Below are positions 1 to 10,025 of a stretch of DNA of 64,000 nt, in pieces. The notes below the pieces were generated by a model, which searched no databases, was not told the DNA's origin, and saw only the letters and a program-made list of their open reading frames with translations. A program made the translations under genes and the position numbers. The stretch covers positions 81,335,214-81,399,213 of the forward strand of contig OX328126.1 of the NCBI GenBank assembly GCA_946811695.1, in the 5' to 3' direction. The DNA comes from Gonocerus acuteangulatus (taxonomy: Eukaryota; Arthropoda; Insecta; Hemiptera; Coreidae). How positions within the stretch are numbered: the first letter of the stretch is position 1; each line of letters begins with the position of its first letter.

Positions 1-1380
1 AGGAAGTTTACTGTTTGCTGATGACATTGTGTTCCTTAGTGATAGCAAATCCCAACTCCAAGAGATGATAGACAAACTAGCACAATACTGTAGTATTTGG
101 AACTTGACTGTAAATTTGAAGAAGTCTAAAGTTATGATTTTCAGAAATGGTGGGAAAATTGCTAAAGACGATGTATGGCACTACAATGGTGAGCCAATAG
201 AAATAGTCAATGAATACAAGTACTTAGGCATAGTCATAACACCGAACCTGTCATTTCGCAAACACTTTGAAAAGAAAGTACCTGTTGCTATGCGCGGAAT
301 TCATACTACTTGGCGTAGTTTTATAATGAAGAAAGAAGTGCCTATCTCCGCAAAAATGCAAGTGTTTGACACTGTGACTAGAGCAGTTCTGTGTTATGGT
401 GCACAGGTGTGGGGCGGGCGAAGCTATGACAAGGTTGAGCAGGTTCAAAGAAGTTTTATAAAGAGACTATTCTGCCTCCCTAGGAATACGCCGAACTACG
501 CTTTGCAGCTGGAAACAGGAAGAGCATCCATGTACATCTACACTCTGCAGCTTCATCTCATGTATGTTCTAAAAGTGTTGAATGCGCCTGAAGAGAGGCT
601 CACTAAGCAGCTTGCAGCTAAAGTGGTTGTGAGTAAGGTAGGTTGGTACAATGACTTGCGTGATGTCTGTATCAAAGCAGGATTCGAACCGCAAACTTTT
701 TTTTCAACCCCACTGGACAAGATACATGCAACCGTCAAATGCATAGTAGGTAGTATTGACTCCCAGGAAAAAGAAAAGTTACAAGACAGGCTAACGAACG
801 CGCAGTTCCACACAACCTACAAAATTTTGAAATTTGAATTTAAGCAGCTGTCTTATATCAACGACACTAACAGCCTTCAAATGATAAGGACCATCATGCG
901 AGCCAGAACGGAAACCCTAAATCTGAATAGGAAGCCTTGGAGTTCTGATGATAGTGCCCTCTGCTCTCTTTGCAATATGAAAGAACCCGAAGATATCATC
1001 CATTTCCTAGCTGTATGCCCAATCCTCTCCGAGATAAGATTAAACATATTCTTCAAAAATAGATTAACCCACACGCAAGCAATAGACTATTTGAACGGCC
1101 AGGACTACTCAAAACTATACCACTACGTTAAAGAGGCAATTAACTTTAAATTTGATTATCAGGAATAAGGAGGATCAATTTTTGTTTTACTTATTTATTT
1201 GTTTTTATATTGTTTACAATCAAGCATATTGTTTTTATTTTATTTTCATGTGTATTATATTATGTGGTGTCGCTTAGCTGATGGATTATATCCAAGCTTA
1301 TGTAAATTTATTGTGAATTTCTCAAGGACTTATTATTTGTACATTTATAAAATAAAATTTACTTTACTACTACTACTACG
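1..1380 (+). mobile_element. Non-LTR retrotransposon (LINE), 3' part only
   Basis: The window opens inside a LINE. An open frame carrying the C-terminal half of a reverse transcriptase runs to 1168. About 180 bp of AT-rich 3' UTR follow, ending in a short TAC-repeat tail at about 1362-1380. A simple-repeat tail instead of poly(A) is usual for several LINE clades. The clade is not assigned. The 5' part lies outside the window. Confidence 0.85.
2..1168 (+). CDS. Reverse transcriptase C-terminal region of a LINE (5' incomplete)
   Basis: The frame is open from the window edge. It begins with the reverse transcriptase catalytic block GSLLFADDIVFLSD (FADD box, nt 14-25). It continues with the thumb-type motif YKYLGIVITPNLSF and the block AVLCYGAQVWG, typical of LINE ORF2 C-termini. 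Near the end is a CCHC-like knuckle, CSLCNMKEPEDIIHFLAVC (two Cys, His, Cys), then about 45 residues to a TAA stop. No frame disruption is seen over about 388 codons, so the insertion looks fairly young. The true start lies upstream of the window. The protein would copy element RNA at a nicked target. The reverse transcriptase identity is secure, the clade is not. Confidence 0.85.
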   Translation, partial: GSLLFADDIVFLSDSKSQLQEMIDKLAQYCSIWNLTVNLKKSKVMIFRNGGKIAKDDVWHYNGEPIEIVNEYKYLGIVITPNLSFRKHFEKKVPVAMRGIHTTWRSFIMKKEVPISAKMQVFDTVTRAVLCYGAQVWGGRSYDKVEQVQRSFIKRLFCLPRNTPNYALQLETGRASMYIYTLQLHLMYVLKVLNAPEERLTKQLAAKVVVSKVGWYNDLRDVCIKAGFEPQTFFSTPLDKIHATVKCIVGSIDSQEKEKLQDRLTNAQFHTTYKILKFEFKQLSYINDTNSLQMIRTIMRARTETLNLNRKPWSSDDSALCSLCNMKEPEDIIHFLAVCPILSEIRLNIFFKNRLTHTQAIDYLNGQDYSKLYHYVKEAINFKFDYQE

Positions 1381-1487
1381 TTTTCGGAGGAGGAAAAAGG
1401 CAAAACCCAAGTGTGACATAAATACCACAATTAATCGGACAATATTAACCTTGAAGTTCTTTGCTTCGGCTGTATACTTTCGCTGCG

Positions 1488-1810
1488 GCTGTCTTTGTTT
1501 GGGAATACCTCAGTATTCGGGTCCATTATTTGTTTGAATTTTTCATATGTATTTTTCATAAATAATTCATAAGAAATCTTCCAACCAGCCGATTTGAAAA
1601 CGGAAAACACTGTTGGAAAGCCCAAACAATACTGAAGGCAACTAACTGTCTTTACCTGGAGCTGTAAAAGTGAATCCCCTCCATTTACTTTTGAATCTAA
1701 AGGGATAAGTAATGGAGGAGTGTCCTTCCCAAGGGACACTCGTAAGCGGGTAGGATCGCTAGTGTCCTTCCGTAATGACACCCGCAGCGAAAGTGTTGAA
1801 GCCCAATCAA
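1488..1810 (+). repeat. Dispersed repeat family 1, copy 1
   Basis: This block reappears in inverted orientation at about 19590-19905. Shared landmarks are GTTTGGGAATA, CAGCCGATTTG, ACACTGTTGGAAAG and GCTAGTGTCCTTCCGTAATG. It has internal short inverted repeats (AGTGTCCTTCC / GGGACACT). No coding content is recognised. It is probably a non-autonomous transposon remnant. Confidence 0.7.
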
Positions 1811-2021
1811 CCAAGTGAAAATAGATCTGAAGTAATCATGGCAGCTTAAGACTAATTGCAAGGATTGACAACAAAAACGCTACTGTACCAAAGGGATGGC
1901 GACAATTTGCACGGTGGGTTTTTTAAATGATAGAAAAAACATTACAGTTTTCTTACATTTAGGTATTTTATTTTACATTAATATCACCCTAAAGGTTAAT
2001 ATACAAAAATTGGTAAGTGAA

Positions 2022-2027
2022 TTTATT
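2022..2027 (-). promoter_or_regulatory. Candidate polyadenylation signal of the uricase gene
   Basis: A minus-strand AATAAA lies about 66 bp beyond the uricase stop codon, a suitable place for 3' end formation. The region is AT-rich, so chance occurrence is possible. Confidence 0.4.
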
Positions 2028-2092
2028 AAAATCTATTAAAATATCAACATGAAAATGGTCTAATGGGAATGCCAGAGAAACCATGCAAAAGT

Positions 2093-2266
2093 TCAAAGCT
2101 TGGACGAGGATCTCCTTCTGAGAGATGCATGGATGAATCCTGCAGGTTTGTCTATTGGTAGGAATACATCTCTGTTCACACCATCACCAACCATAGCCTT
2201 AGGGAAGACCGACAAGTCTAAGTTCAAGTAGTGGCAGTTCGGCATCTCGATCTGGATCCAGGACAT
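2093..2266 (-). CDS. Uro: Uricase exon 5 of those visible (C-terminus, SKL)
   Basis: The acceptor is TTATGCTTCAG followed by ATGTCCTGG, entered in phase 0 after RIPQ. The exon encodes the last strand and helix region: [31 protein letters not shown] and the terminal SSSKL with TGA at 2093-2095. The SKL tripeptide is a canonical peroxisomal targeting signal type 1. The first codon happens to be ATG but is internal. Confidence 0.92.
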   Translation of the reverse strand: MSWIQIEMPNCHYLNLDLSVFPKAMVGDGVNRDVFLPIDKPAGFIHASLRRRSSSKL

Positions 2267-5200
2267 CTGAAGCATAACAAGGAAGTCAAAGACAATGCTG
2301 AGAATGGACAGGAAAAATATTGTTAACAGATACACTCAGTCAGCTATTTCGGACTCATAAATAAGTAGTCTTCTATCCACCCAATTCTATCCATGGATTA
2401 TATTATCTACTATTCGATAAAATCCACGGGTTAGTTAATACAAATCCATAACGGGTTTGCAGGAAGCATTGAAAGATATTGGAAACCCCTGCAAAAGATT
2501 CCGCCGTTGATTGATTCATTGTACGCATCAATCAAAAGATATTACTTACTTTCCCCTTCAGGAGGCGTGACAATTGGTTCTAAAATTTAGCCAATCATTT
2601 GATCCACAAACATCCACTAAAAGAAGGATATAATTATATAATTGTTGCTAATTATATAAAACTAATAAGCCTAACTAATGAGAAAATGAACTATGAGAAA
2701 ATTGAGTTGGCCATACAAATGCCACCTTAATTCACATCTCAAGGAAGAGACTAAGGTTTGGACTAAACTGGTCAATCACAACACGATAAGTTAATAAACC
2801 TCAAGGCAGGGACTGCACAGTCCAGTTATAGTAGACTCACTGTATGTGAAGCAACTATCCTCTTGTCCATACACGTGAGGCCTGGCCTGCACAGTATCGG
2901 CCTCTTCGTTCTGTGCAGTTAATCTATTGGTTTTATCATTTTACTTCGATGGACTGCACAGTTCAACTCTCAAGTTTCGCAGATCTACTAAAACCTCAAC
3001 TCCCTAAACCATTCGTGACAACCCAATCGAAGGTTGCAATTTCAGGGCAGACTCCCATACCATAATTCGTGACAACCCAATCGAAGGTTGCGATTTCAGG
3101 GCAGACTCCCATACCATAATTCGTGACAACCCAATCGAAGGTTGCGATTTCAGGGCAGACTGCCATACAGGTTCGTGACAACCCAATCGAAGGTTGCGAT
3201 TTCAGGGCAGACTGCCATGCAGGTTCGTGACAACCCAATCGAAGGTTGCGATTTCAGGGCAGACTGCCATACAGGTTCGTGACAACCCAATCGAAGGTTG
3301 CGATTTCAGGGCAGACTCCCATACCATAATTCGTGACAACCCAATCGAAGGTTGCGATTTCAGGGCAGACTGCCATACAGGTTCGTGACAACCCAATCGA
3401 AGGTTGCGATTTCGGGCAGTCTGCCATACAGGTTCGTGACAACCCAATCGAAGGTTGCGATTTCAGGGCAGACTGCTATACAGGTTCGTGACAACCCAAT
3501 CGAAGGTTGCGATTTCAGGGCAGACTCCCATACCATAATTCGTGACAACCCAATCGAAGGTTGCGATTTCAGGGCTGACTCCCATACCATAATTTTCTAT
3601 TTTCCCGATCTCATGGTATTGGTTTATCAAGAACAGATTATTTGTTGATATAATAAACTATCCTCACGTTATTTATCATCAACTGACTTACAAAATTTAT
3701 TTTAAACCTGGGAAGATTGATTCCTTAAGATCAAAGCCCGGTTTTGTTTCTTCAAAAACATTTCGTATTTGGAGTGCTAACGTAGAAAACGAAACCTGAC
3801 CAACAACTAACTAGTAGAATCTGTTTTAAACAGGCAGAATAGTGGGTATAAAGGGGCCACGAATTGAGCACCTACGACATTTTGCTTTCAATGCCGATAA
3901 AAAGTCGTGGTTTAAAAAACTGCACCTCTGGAGATAGCTAATATAGAGGAGATGGCTAATATAGTTTTAAATAATATTTTGTCCTAAGTGTATCGGTTAT
4001 AATCATCAATGGTTTTGAAACTATTTTAGCTTCATTCTGTATTTATCTGACACCCACCTGTGGAATTCTGTCAAGCGACAGGGCACAAGCCAGATAAAGC
4101 GTGTTCTGTACTGAAGGTGAGTCTACGCCTTCCTTCGGCCCTCCAAATTCTTCCAGGATACTGGACAGCACAGATTCCCTGAAAGACAAAGCAATGCATC
4201 TGCAATAACTCCTCATAATTTTTTTTTTTTTTTTTTACGGCGCATCTACAACTTGGCCATTAGCGCCGGGCTATCTATAGGTTGCCACCCTTTTATAATG
4301 CCAACAGCACGTGGTCGGTCACCCATTCAGGTACCGACCACGCCCGACGTTGCTTAACTTCGGTGATCTACGGGAACCGGTGTACTCCTCATAATGTATA
4401 AGAAAATAACTGATGTTATTTTATCAATTTGGATTCATAATCTAGTTTTCTAAGTGCAGTAAATTTAAACAGTAAACAATCAAAAATCAGTTTTAAAAGA
4501 AAATGAAATAGCATATATGCTTGAATAGTTTGCTTAACATTTGGAAAGCTTAGAATAGAAACAGATATTGTTTGTTTTGATATTTTGTGAAACATTTTAA
4601 CACATACTCGAGTAAAAACGACATTTTAGGAGCCACTAGGAACATGAATGCTTTTATTTGGGACTTTCATATGGTTAAATGCTTCAACTAATGGAATTCA
4701 GAAATATGGAGTATAAAATAGATGCTTATAAGTGTAACTTACCAAGCCTTATTGAAGTCTACGCCGATGTGAGTGGAGTAAGTCCATTCTGCACTCACAA
4801 TCGTCGAGAAGATCCTGTCTTCAGCGTCGGGTAGAGTTCTGAACTCGTCACGCACGAAGTTAGTGAAGGACGATTTGGTTGTCTTCAAGACCCGGAGCTT
4901 TCTCAGACCAGCCCGCAAGAGTGGCCTTCCTGTAACGATACATTCCTTATGGTTTTAAGATGTTTTAAAATACCGCCGATTTGTAAGCCTTAACAACTTC
5001 TTGCTTGGGATAATTGATGGATTGCGGCTGAATATAGTTCAGCGGAAATTGCATCAATGGCAGATGTCGACATCAATATTAAAATCGAAAATTCATGAAT
5101 GGACTACGGTCTCTAGAATATTTCTATATTCAGTTTAGAGAACAGACTTCAAATGATGGCGATGAGAAGCATAATTATGTGGACATTTTTGCCGGACATG

Positions 5201-6231
5201 GACTGGTGTTACGGTCTCTTCGCCACATTTGCGGGAATTAAAACCTTTACTAAAACCGTTAGTATTTCCAGTGTGATTTTGAGCATCTATTTGAAACTAA
5301 TAAAAAAAGTCCGTCACGCAGGAGCTGCATAACTAAGCACTTTCAATAGAATTTTTTTAGAGTAGACTACATTACTGAATAATTTGCTGTAAATAACCTA
5401 TATAAATAAAATAAAAACGTGAATAGTTCTGCTCATTTACATTTCTTATCAGGCCTGTTCAATTATTAATTTTGTAAATAATTTGCTTCCAGAGTTATGT
5501 TTATACATGGTACTACACTACTTAATAAATACACAAAAACTTCATTTTCTGTCTTTTGATCTGACGCAGGAACAGGATACAGTCCTCCTAGTGGGAGATA
5601 GCGCTCCTCGTGGCGCCTTTGCGAACCTACGTCTGGCTGGCTAATTGTAATGAAACAGAGTTTAAAGTAAACACTCCTTTCCAATAGACCGATTTACTTC
5701 ATTTTTACAACACTTCTTTCTCATGAGATACACACGAAGTATACCGCGTTTCGTTACAATAAAGCAGAAATTACGACCGGTATGAGTATATAAGTACTTT
5801 AGGTCCGGAGTAACCCCCCCCCCCCCCCCTCCAAATAACCCGATTTAGGTTATTTTTACAACCCATTTTCCTCTGTTGATTACCACCACGAATACCTAGT
5901 TTCGTTGAAATGTAACAAAAATTACGGCTGGCAGTGGCAAATTTGTATTGTGGGTCCGGAGTAAACCCCCCCTTCTAATGAACCGATTTAGTTTATTTTT
6001 ACAATGTAATTCTCTCTTTAGATCAAAATAATGAATACCGAGTTTCGTTGAAATATAACAAAAACTACGGCTGGTATGGTCAAATTAGTGTTTTGGGTCC
6101 GGGGTAAACCCCCCCTCCCGGGGGACCGATTTTGGTGGTTAACGAACTCGTTCAATCGTTTGCTATTTGAACGCTACATACCACGTTTCATGGAGAAAAA
6201 ACAAAAACTCTGGCCGCTATCGTGTTAACAG

Positions 6232-6287
<56 letters not shown>

Positions 6288-6311
6288 GCATTTATATATA
6301 TATATACATGC

Positions 6312-6361
<50 letters not shown>

Positions 6362-8137
6362 TTTAGCGGGGGTAATTTTCGGTGTCTACTAGGTAGGATC
6401 GATAAAGATTCGAAGAAATTTTTCAAAAATTCCGTCATGAGTGCAACCTCAATAGCTACTTTCCTTGGGAGGAAAGTGCTAAAAGTAGTACTAAAAATTG
6501 CTACTTATTTAGTTACATAATGTAAAATTTTCTTTATCTTTCCTTCTATACGTCTTCTATATCCTTTCTAATATGCCCTTCTGTATCCTTCCTAATATGC
6601 CCTTCTATATCCTTCCTAATATGTCTTTCTTTATTTTAATGCTCTTTTCCGACACAAAAGTTTTATTTGAACCTAACGCATGAAACGTTCTGCAAAATCT
6701 TGGAATATTAAGGAGTAATACTACCTTGTTTTTTTTTTGTTTTTTTTTACAATTTTTTTTATGGGCTAATATTCATTCTTTAATAATCAAAAATGACATC
6801 CAAGGGTGTTTAAGCGAAGAAAACATTTTTAAATTGGCAAAAAATGTGATTTTCCGATTGAAATCCATATGCCGAGTGAGCGCGGTGCTGATTTGAAGAT
6901 AATTTGTTAAGTGATCTTCGATTGGTCCCTTTTTAATTGTTAAGTATTATTTGGTCCTCCTTTAATACATTTCAAAAATAGAGCCCATTCTCTTTATCTT
7001 TATTACAAGAAAGTAAGAAAAAAATTATATAGGAAATAAATGAACATTTCAGAACATTAAACTTTTAAGTGGTTTTCTAAAACTATGTTTTTCAAATCGG
7101 GTGATACTCTGGCGTCTTTAATTTTCGCCCGATCAACCTCCTCGTGCTATTTGCTAGTAAAGTATGTAGGATTTTTAAGAGAATGACATTGATTTTGATC
7201 ATACAAGGTAGTATTACCCCTTAACGTAACTTTTTCCTACAAAGTATTATTAGTCTGAGGAACAGAACAGCTTGGGATCAGATGAAAAGTTGTCAAAATA
7301 GGCCATAATCTAGACAGGTTGAGAAAACAACCTTTGCATACCTTGTCTGGAGAGATGGACACTGGCCCACCTTTCTGCCCGAGGTTTGTGCAAGAAGGCA
7401 TGATTGTGTGGTCCAGTCTGTGTCGGAACTCGATCCCAGCTGAGTTCCACAGCCTCGACCGAAGCTTCTAACACATGGGGATATTGTTTCAGGAAGAACT
7501 CAGCAGCCAGAAGGCAGAACTCCTCAGGGCTCGATATCTAGTACAATACAATCAACGTGCATTATCAACGAGTACATTATAATATCATCAGAGAACCAAA
7601 AATACATCAAATCGTAGCAAACTAATTTATCAAAACAAGGCAAAGTTTGTGATGGACAGTATCATGTTTTGTGAAGGCAAATAATGTTATTTTCATATAA
7701 GGTTCCGGATTATTAATAGTATTTAATTTCTTTTTTGATTCTTGTATAATTTACAGGCCTGTGAAGAGCATTGTCTTTATTTTTTTATATAAAACGAGAA
7801 AAATAAATTCACATATGGTTTGCACGTATGATTTGGTGTACTGATGCTATGACTACGCCAATTTAAAACCAGAAATAAGGAGTTAGTATAAGGTACACTT
7901 ATTTTTAAACATACCCCGTACTTCTTGGCAAGTACATATACGACATTCTTCTGCGAATCTGTTGCTACGATGAACCTGTTGTCGCCACGGGTGTAGTCCT
8001 CCGTGTTCGACAGCCGGAGCCTAGTGCTGACCTCCAGTTCTGTGGCAGTCTCCACCTCGCCTGATCTCCTGATGTGCAAAAGTCTAACTCCATTCTTTCC
8101 GTACCTCGAAGAGCTTATCTCGTATCTACTTTCCGAG
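2093..8137 (-). CDS. Uro: Uricase (urate oxidase), five visible exons
   Basis: Uricase oxidises urate to 5-hydroxyisourate in peroxisomes during purine breakdown. Exons read on the minus strand: 8137-7915, 7537-7342, 4929-4743, 4178-4058, 2266-2093. Junction phases all agree (0, 1, 2, 0), with GT donors and AG acceptors. In order the exons give [40 protein letters not shown], then [58 protein letters not shown], and finally [23 protein letters not shown] and the terminal SKL. These match family landmarks, including the conserved Gly-Asp-Asn block, the LKTT(K/Q)S block and the PTS1 signal. The visible protein is about 300 residues, near the usual 300-330. The initiator Met and a few residues probably sit in an upstream exon that I did not find. 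The gene looks intact. Introns carry many repeats. Confidence 0.93.
2690..2965 (+). repeat. Dispersed repeat family 2, copy 1 (in uricase last intron)
   Basis: The segment contains ATCTATTGGTTTTATCATT and CAGTTATAGTAGACTCACTG, with GGACTGCACAGT motifs in both orientations. A close inverted copy lies at about 49480-49710. Repeated ACTGTGCAG/CTGCACAGT boxes could form hairpins. It looks like a non-autonomous DNA element. Confidence 0.65.
3011..3594 (+). repeat. Minisatellite, 11 copies of a 52/54-bp unit
   Basis: Each unit starts TTCGTGACAACCCAATCGAA. Start-to-start distances are 54, 54, 52, 52, 52, 54, 52, 51, 52 and 54. Two unit types alternate irregularly: a 54-bp type ending CTCCCATACCATAA and a 52-bp type ending CTGCCATACAGG. 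One unit lost a base. The array lies in the last uricase intron. Several short open frames across it are side effects of the repeat. Confidence 0.95.
4058..4178 (-). CDS. Uro: Uricase exon 4 of those visible
   Basis: The acceptor is TGCTTTGTCTTTCAG before GGAATCTG and the donor is CCACAG|GTGGGT. The exon enters in phase 2 and leaves in phase 0. It encodes [17 protein letters not shown] followed by [16 protein letters not shown] and SLDRIPQ, the conserved Pro-Ser-Val-Gln-x-Thr-Leu-Tyr segment of uricases. Confidence 0.92.
4220..4383 (-). mobile_element. 5S rRNA-derived SINE with poly(A) tail
   Basis: Read on the minus strand, the head matches 5S rRNA (ACACCGGTTCCCGTAGATCA, CCGAAGTTAAGCAACGTCGG, CTGAATGGGTGACCGACCAC), beginning near the second quarter of 5S. 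A unique body follows (CCGGCGCTAATGGCCAAG, GATGCGCCGT) and an A tail, seen as a T run at 4220-4236. The same 12-bp target-site duplication, ACTCCTCATAAT, flanks it at 4208-4219 and 4384-4395. Such SINEs use the internal 5S pol III promoter. It sits in a uricase intron. Confidence 0.9.
4743..4929 (-). CDS. Uro: Uricase exon 3 of those visible
   Basis: The acceptor is TGTATCGTTACAG and the donor is GCTTG|GTAAGT. The exon enters in phase 1 and leaves in phase 2. It encodes [40 protein letters not shown] and [15 protein letters not shown]. The LKTTKS(x)F motif and the DEF(x)TLP stretch are hallmark uricase segments lining the substrate pocket in known structures. Confidence 0.93.
5285..6240 (+). 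repeat. Tandem ~145-bp repeat field leading into (TA)n, family 3 copy 1
   Basis: At least three diverged units follow one another (about 5680, 5830, 5970). Each carries ACCGATTTAG, GAGTTTCGTTGAAAT, AAAAATTACGGCTGG and GGTCCGGAGTAA with a C-run. They are followed by GTTAACGAACTCGTTCAATC and a TA microsatellite. A second copy lies at 15285-15840 and a reversed fragment at about 8500-8760. The segment CGCAGGAGCTGCATAACTAAG (about 5318-5338) resembles the 5' ends of the repeats at 8.8-13.9 kb. It lies in the uricase intron. Confidence 0.75.
6236..6358. repeat. (TA)n microsatellite
   Basis: An almost pure TA tract, interrupted twice by CATGCATT. It sits where other copies of this repeat family also carry TA tracts. 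Confidence 0.97.
6536..6630. repeat. 24-bp minisatellite, about four copies
   Basis: The unit CCTTCCTAATATGCCCTTCT plus ATAT repeats about four times with small changes. It lies in the uricase intron. The remainder of this intron (6640-7340) is AT-rich with no recognised coding content. Confidence 0.75.
7342..7537 (-). CDS. Uro: Uricase exon 2 of those visible
   Basis: The acceptor is TGTATTGTACTAG before ATATCGAGC and the donor is CAAG|GTATGC. The exon enters in phase 0 and leaves in phase 1. It encodes [38 protein letters not shown] and [17 protein letters not shown]. The His-x-His-Ala-Phe block is conserved in the family; a histidine there takes part in catalysis in characterised enzymes. 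Confidence 0.93.
7915..8137 (-). CDS. Uro: Uricase exon 1 of those visible (near N-terminus)
   Basis: The acceptor is probably TGTATGTTTTAAG before CTCGG, and the donor is TACGGG|GTATGT in phase 0. The exon encodes [40 protein letters not shown] and [12 protein letters not shown]. The YGK lysine and the conserved threonine region supply catalytic residues in known uricases. A short upstream exon with the initiator Met is expected but was not found. Confidence 0.9.
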
Positions 8138-8499
8138 CTTAAAACATACAGACAATTATAAAAAATTAAAATAATAAGAGCAAACATATAGGTGATCTGC
8201 TTACTTCAACTATGATACGCGACCAGGCGCACTCGCATTATTGAAACGTCTAGCAATGGACATAGTTTACAGTCTTAAATCAAGTCTTTCGATTTTCCCT
8301 ATAGAATTTTAGCGCTATTCGAAGGAATGTCGCTATTGAAGTTGAACTCTTGAAAGAATTTTTGAAAAAGGACTCGTGTTAAACTTTACACTCATGTTAA
8401 AATGCAACGGTTTTTGTGTTTTCGCCCCGAAACATAGGGTATAGCATTCCGATAGCAAAGAATAGAATGAGTTCGATAATCAGCAAAATTGGTTCATTT

Positions 8500-8765
8500 G
8501 GGGGGAGTGTTTACTCCAGATTCAAATTAGCAATTTTCCCGTTAGGGCCGTAATTCTTGTTAAATTGCCATGAAACTGGGTATACGTTGTGTGTATCAGA
8601 AGAGAAAGATTTGATGCAAAAATATACTAAATCGGTTCATTAATAGTTGGGGTTAACTACACCTCCATTAAGAATAGAATTTTTAAATTTCCCGTAATTG
8701 CCGTTATTTTTACTTCCTTACTAAGAATCTAGGTAAAGATCATATCCAACCAATGAGGAACATTG
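8500..8765 (-). repeat. Family 3 repeat fragment, reversed
   Basis: On the minus strand it shows the same succession as the 5.3-6.2 kb field (a GGAGTAAA-like box, an AACCGATTTAGT-like box, a tract resembling AATTACGGC), but diverged. The 8180-8500 interval before it is AT-rich and unremarkable. Confidence 0.5.
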
Positions 8766-8776
8766 GTTATAAACAA

Positions 8777-10025
8777 AAAGTCCGATTCGCAGGAACTGCG
8801 TCATCTTAGCGCGGTTCCGTTCTTATCTCTAGTGTTTATGAAGGCATAGAATAGAAAAAGTTATTACTTTGTTTAGATCAATAGCGAAACAGCTATCCAA
8901 ATGAAATCTCAAACAAACCAGTCTTGAAAGGTCTTTGTTGATTTACAATCATACCTGTATGGGTCAGCTATACCATAAGTCGGGCAGAAAGGCCTCCGCT
9001 CAGAGGCATTTGGAAAGCCTTGGGATCTCTCTCTTTAAACGCTACATTTCTAACAATAAATTGATCTTCTTATTTTACTTAATCTGTTTTATTGTCAAAT
9101 ACATTATCTGACTATAAGCAATTTAAAAATAACAAGGAATAAAACAGACAAAAAGAATAGTTCGAATAAGCGAAATCAATTACTTAAAAGTTTTAAGCAC
9201 TTATTTCTCCGATTGACATCGCTTATTCAAAACTTTCTTTAAAACCTTTCTTGTAGACCATTTAGTAAGCTTTCGAATGGTAACCTTTCGCTTCCCAAGA
9301 TTTTCAACCGTTTTCGAGATATTAAGAAATTATACGAAGTTCCCAAAACTTTTTATTATTTCTGACAACAGAAAATTGGTCTCATTTTACCTATCCTGTT
9401 TTACACACACATACATTTTCCTTACAAATACAACATAAGAAATTACAAAAATAAAAAGCAATAAAAAACCAAGGGAAAGAGACAAAAATTACAAAAAGAA
9501 CGACAAAAACCCGTTCATAAGAACAAAACAGACGTATTTGAAGTTTTAAGCACTTATTTCTCCGATTGACATAACCTAATCAAAAATAGTTTTAGAATCA
9601 TTTTTGTAGAGAATTTAGTAAGCTTTCAAATAGTTTCTATCCACTTACCACGATTTCCCAACCGTGTTCGAGATATTAATGAAAGTATACGAAGTTCCCA
9701 AAACTTTTCATGTCTGTTCATAAAATATTTTATTCTAACACTTCCTTAACTCAAAACGTAACATAACTTTCAACATATTAGTTTTAATGAAAGTAGAACA
9801 TGCAGATAATGTTTCAACTGAATCCCGTTATTCTAAGTACCCAAACCAAAAACGGTATTCAAAAACTATTTTTCCAATTTTCTCAACAACGGTTAAAGCT
9901 ATCGCCTTGAAAATGGTTTCATTCGTTTTCCTAGCCCAAGAAGCCTATAAAACGAGTACTTACAAGCTTATGAACTCAAAAGTTCGACTCGCAGGAACTG
10001 CATCATCTTAGCGCGGTTCCTTTCT
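8777..10025 (+). mobile_element. Helentron-like repeat unit 1 (TTAGCGCGGTTCC 5' end)
   Basis: It starts with CGCAGGAACTGCGTCATCTT and AGCGCGGTTCC. It contains two direct ~175-bp modules, each beginning AAGCACTTATTTCTCCGATT (about 9188 and 9540). A further block around 9740-9985 carries ACGGTTAAAGCTATCGCCTT. The next unit's identical start is at about 9980. The small open frame at 9787-10011 recurs in diverged form in all units; I do not treat it as a gene. Further reversed pieces occur at 24180-24410 and 60440-60950. Confidence 0.65.

Noticed and set aside
3005..3594. CRISPR array
   Set aside because: Units are continuous and near-identical without variable spacers, and the setting is eukaryotic.
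3194..3648. Overlapping open frames on both strands with repeated IGLSR / DNPIEGCDF motifs
   Set aside because: They arise from the 52/54-bp minisatellite in the uricase intron. Units that are not multiples of three would break any frame.
4290..4383. Genuine 5S rRNA gene
   Set aside because: The first ~20 nt of 5S are missing, a unique body and A tail follow, and target-site duplications flank it.
9787..10011. Small open frame MKVEHADNVSTES..., recurring at 10968 and 12986
   Set aside because: It recurs only because the Helentron-like repeat recurs. Differences include many changed residues and shifted ends, and no start context, splice sites or domain supports coding.
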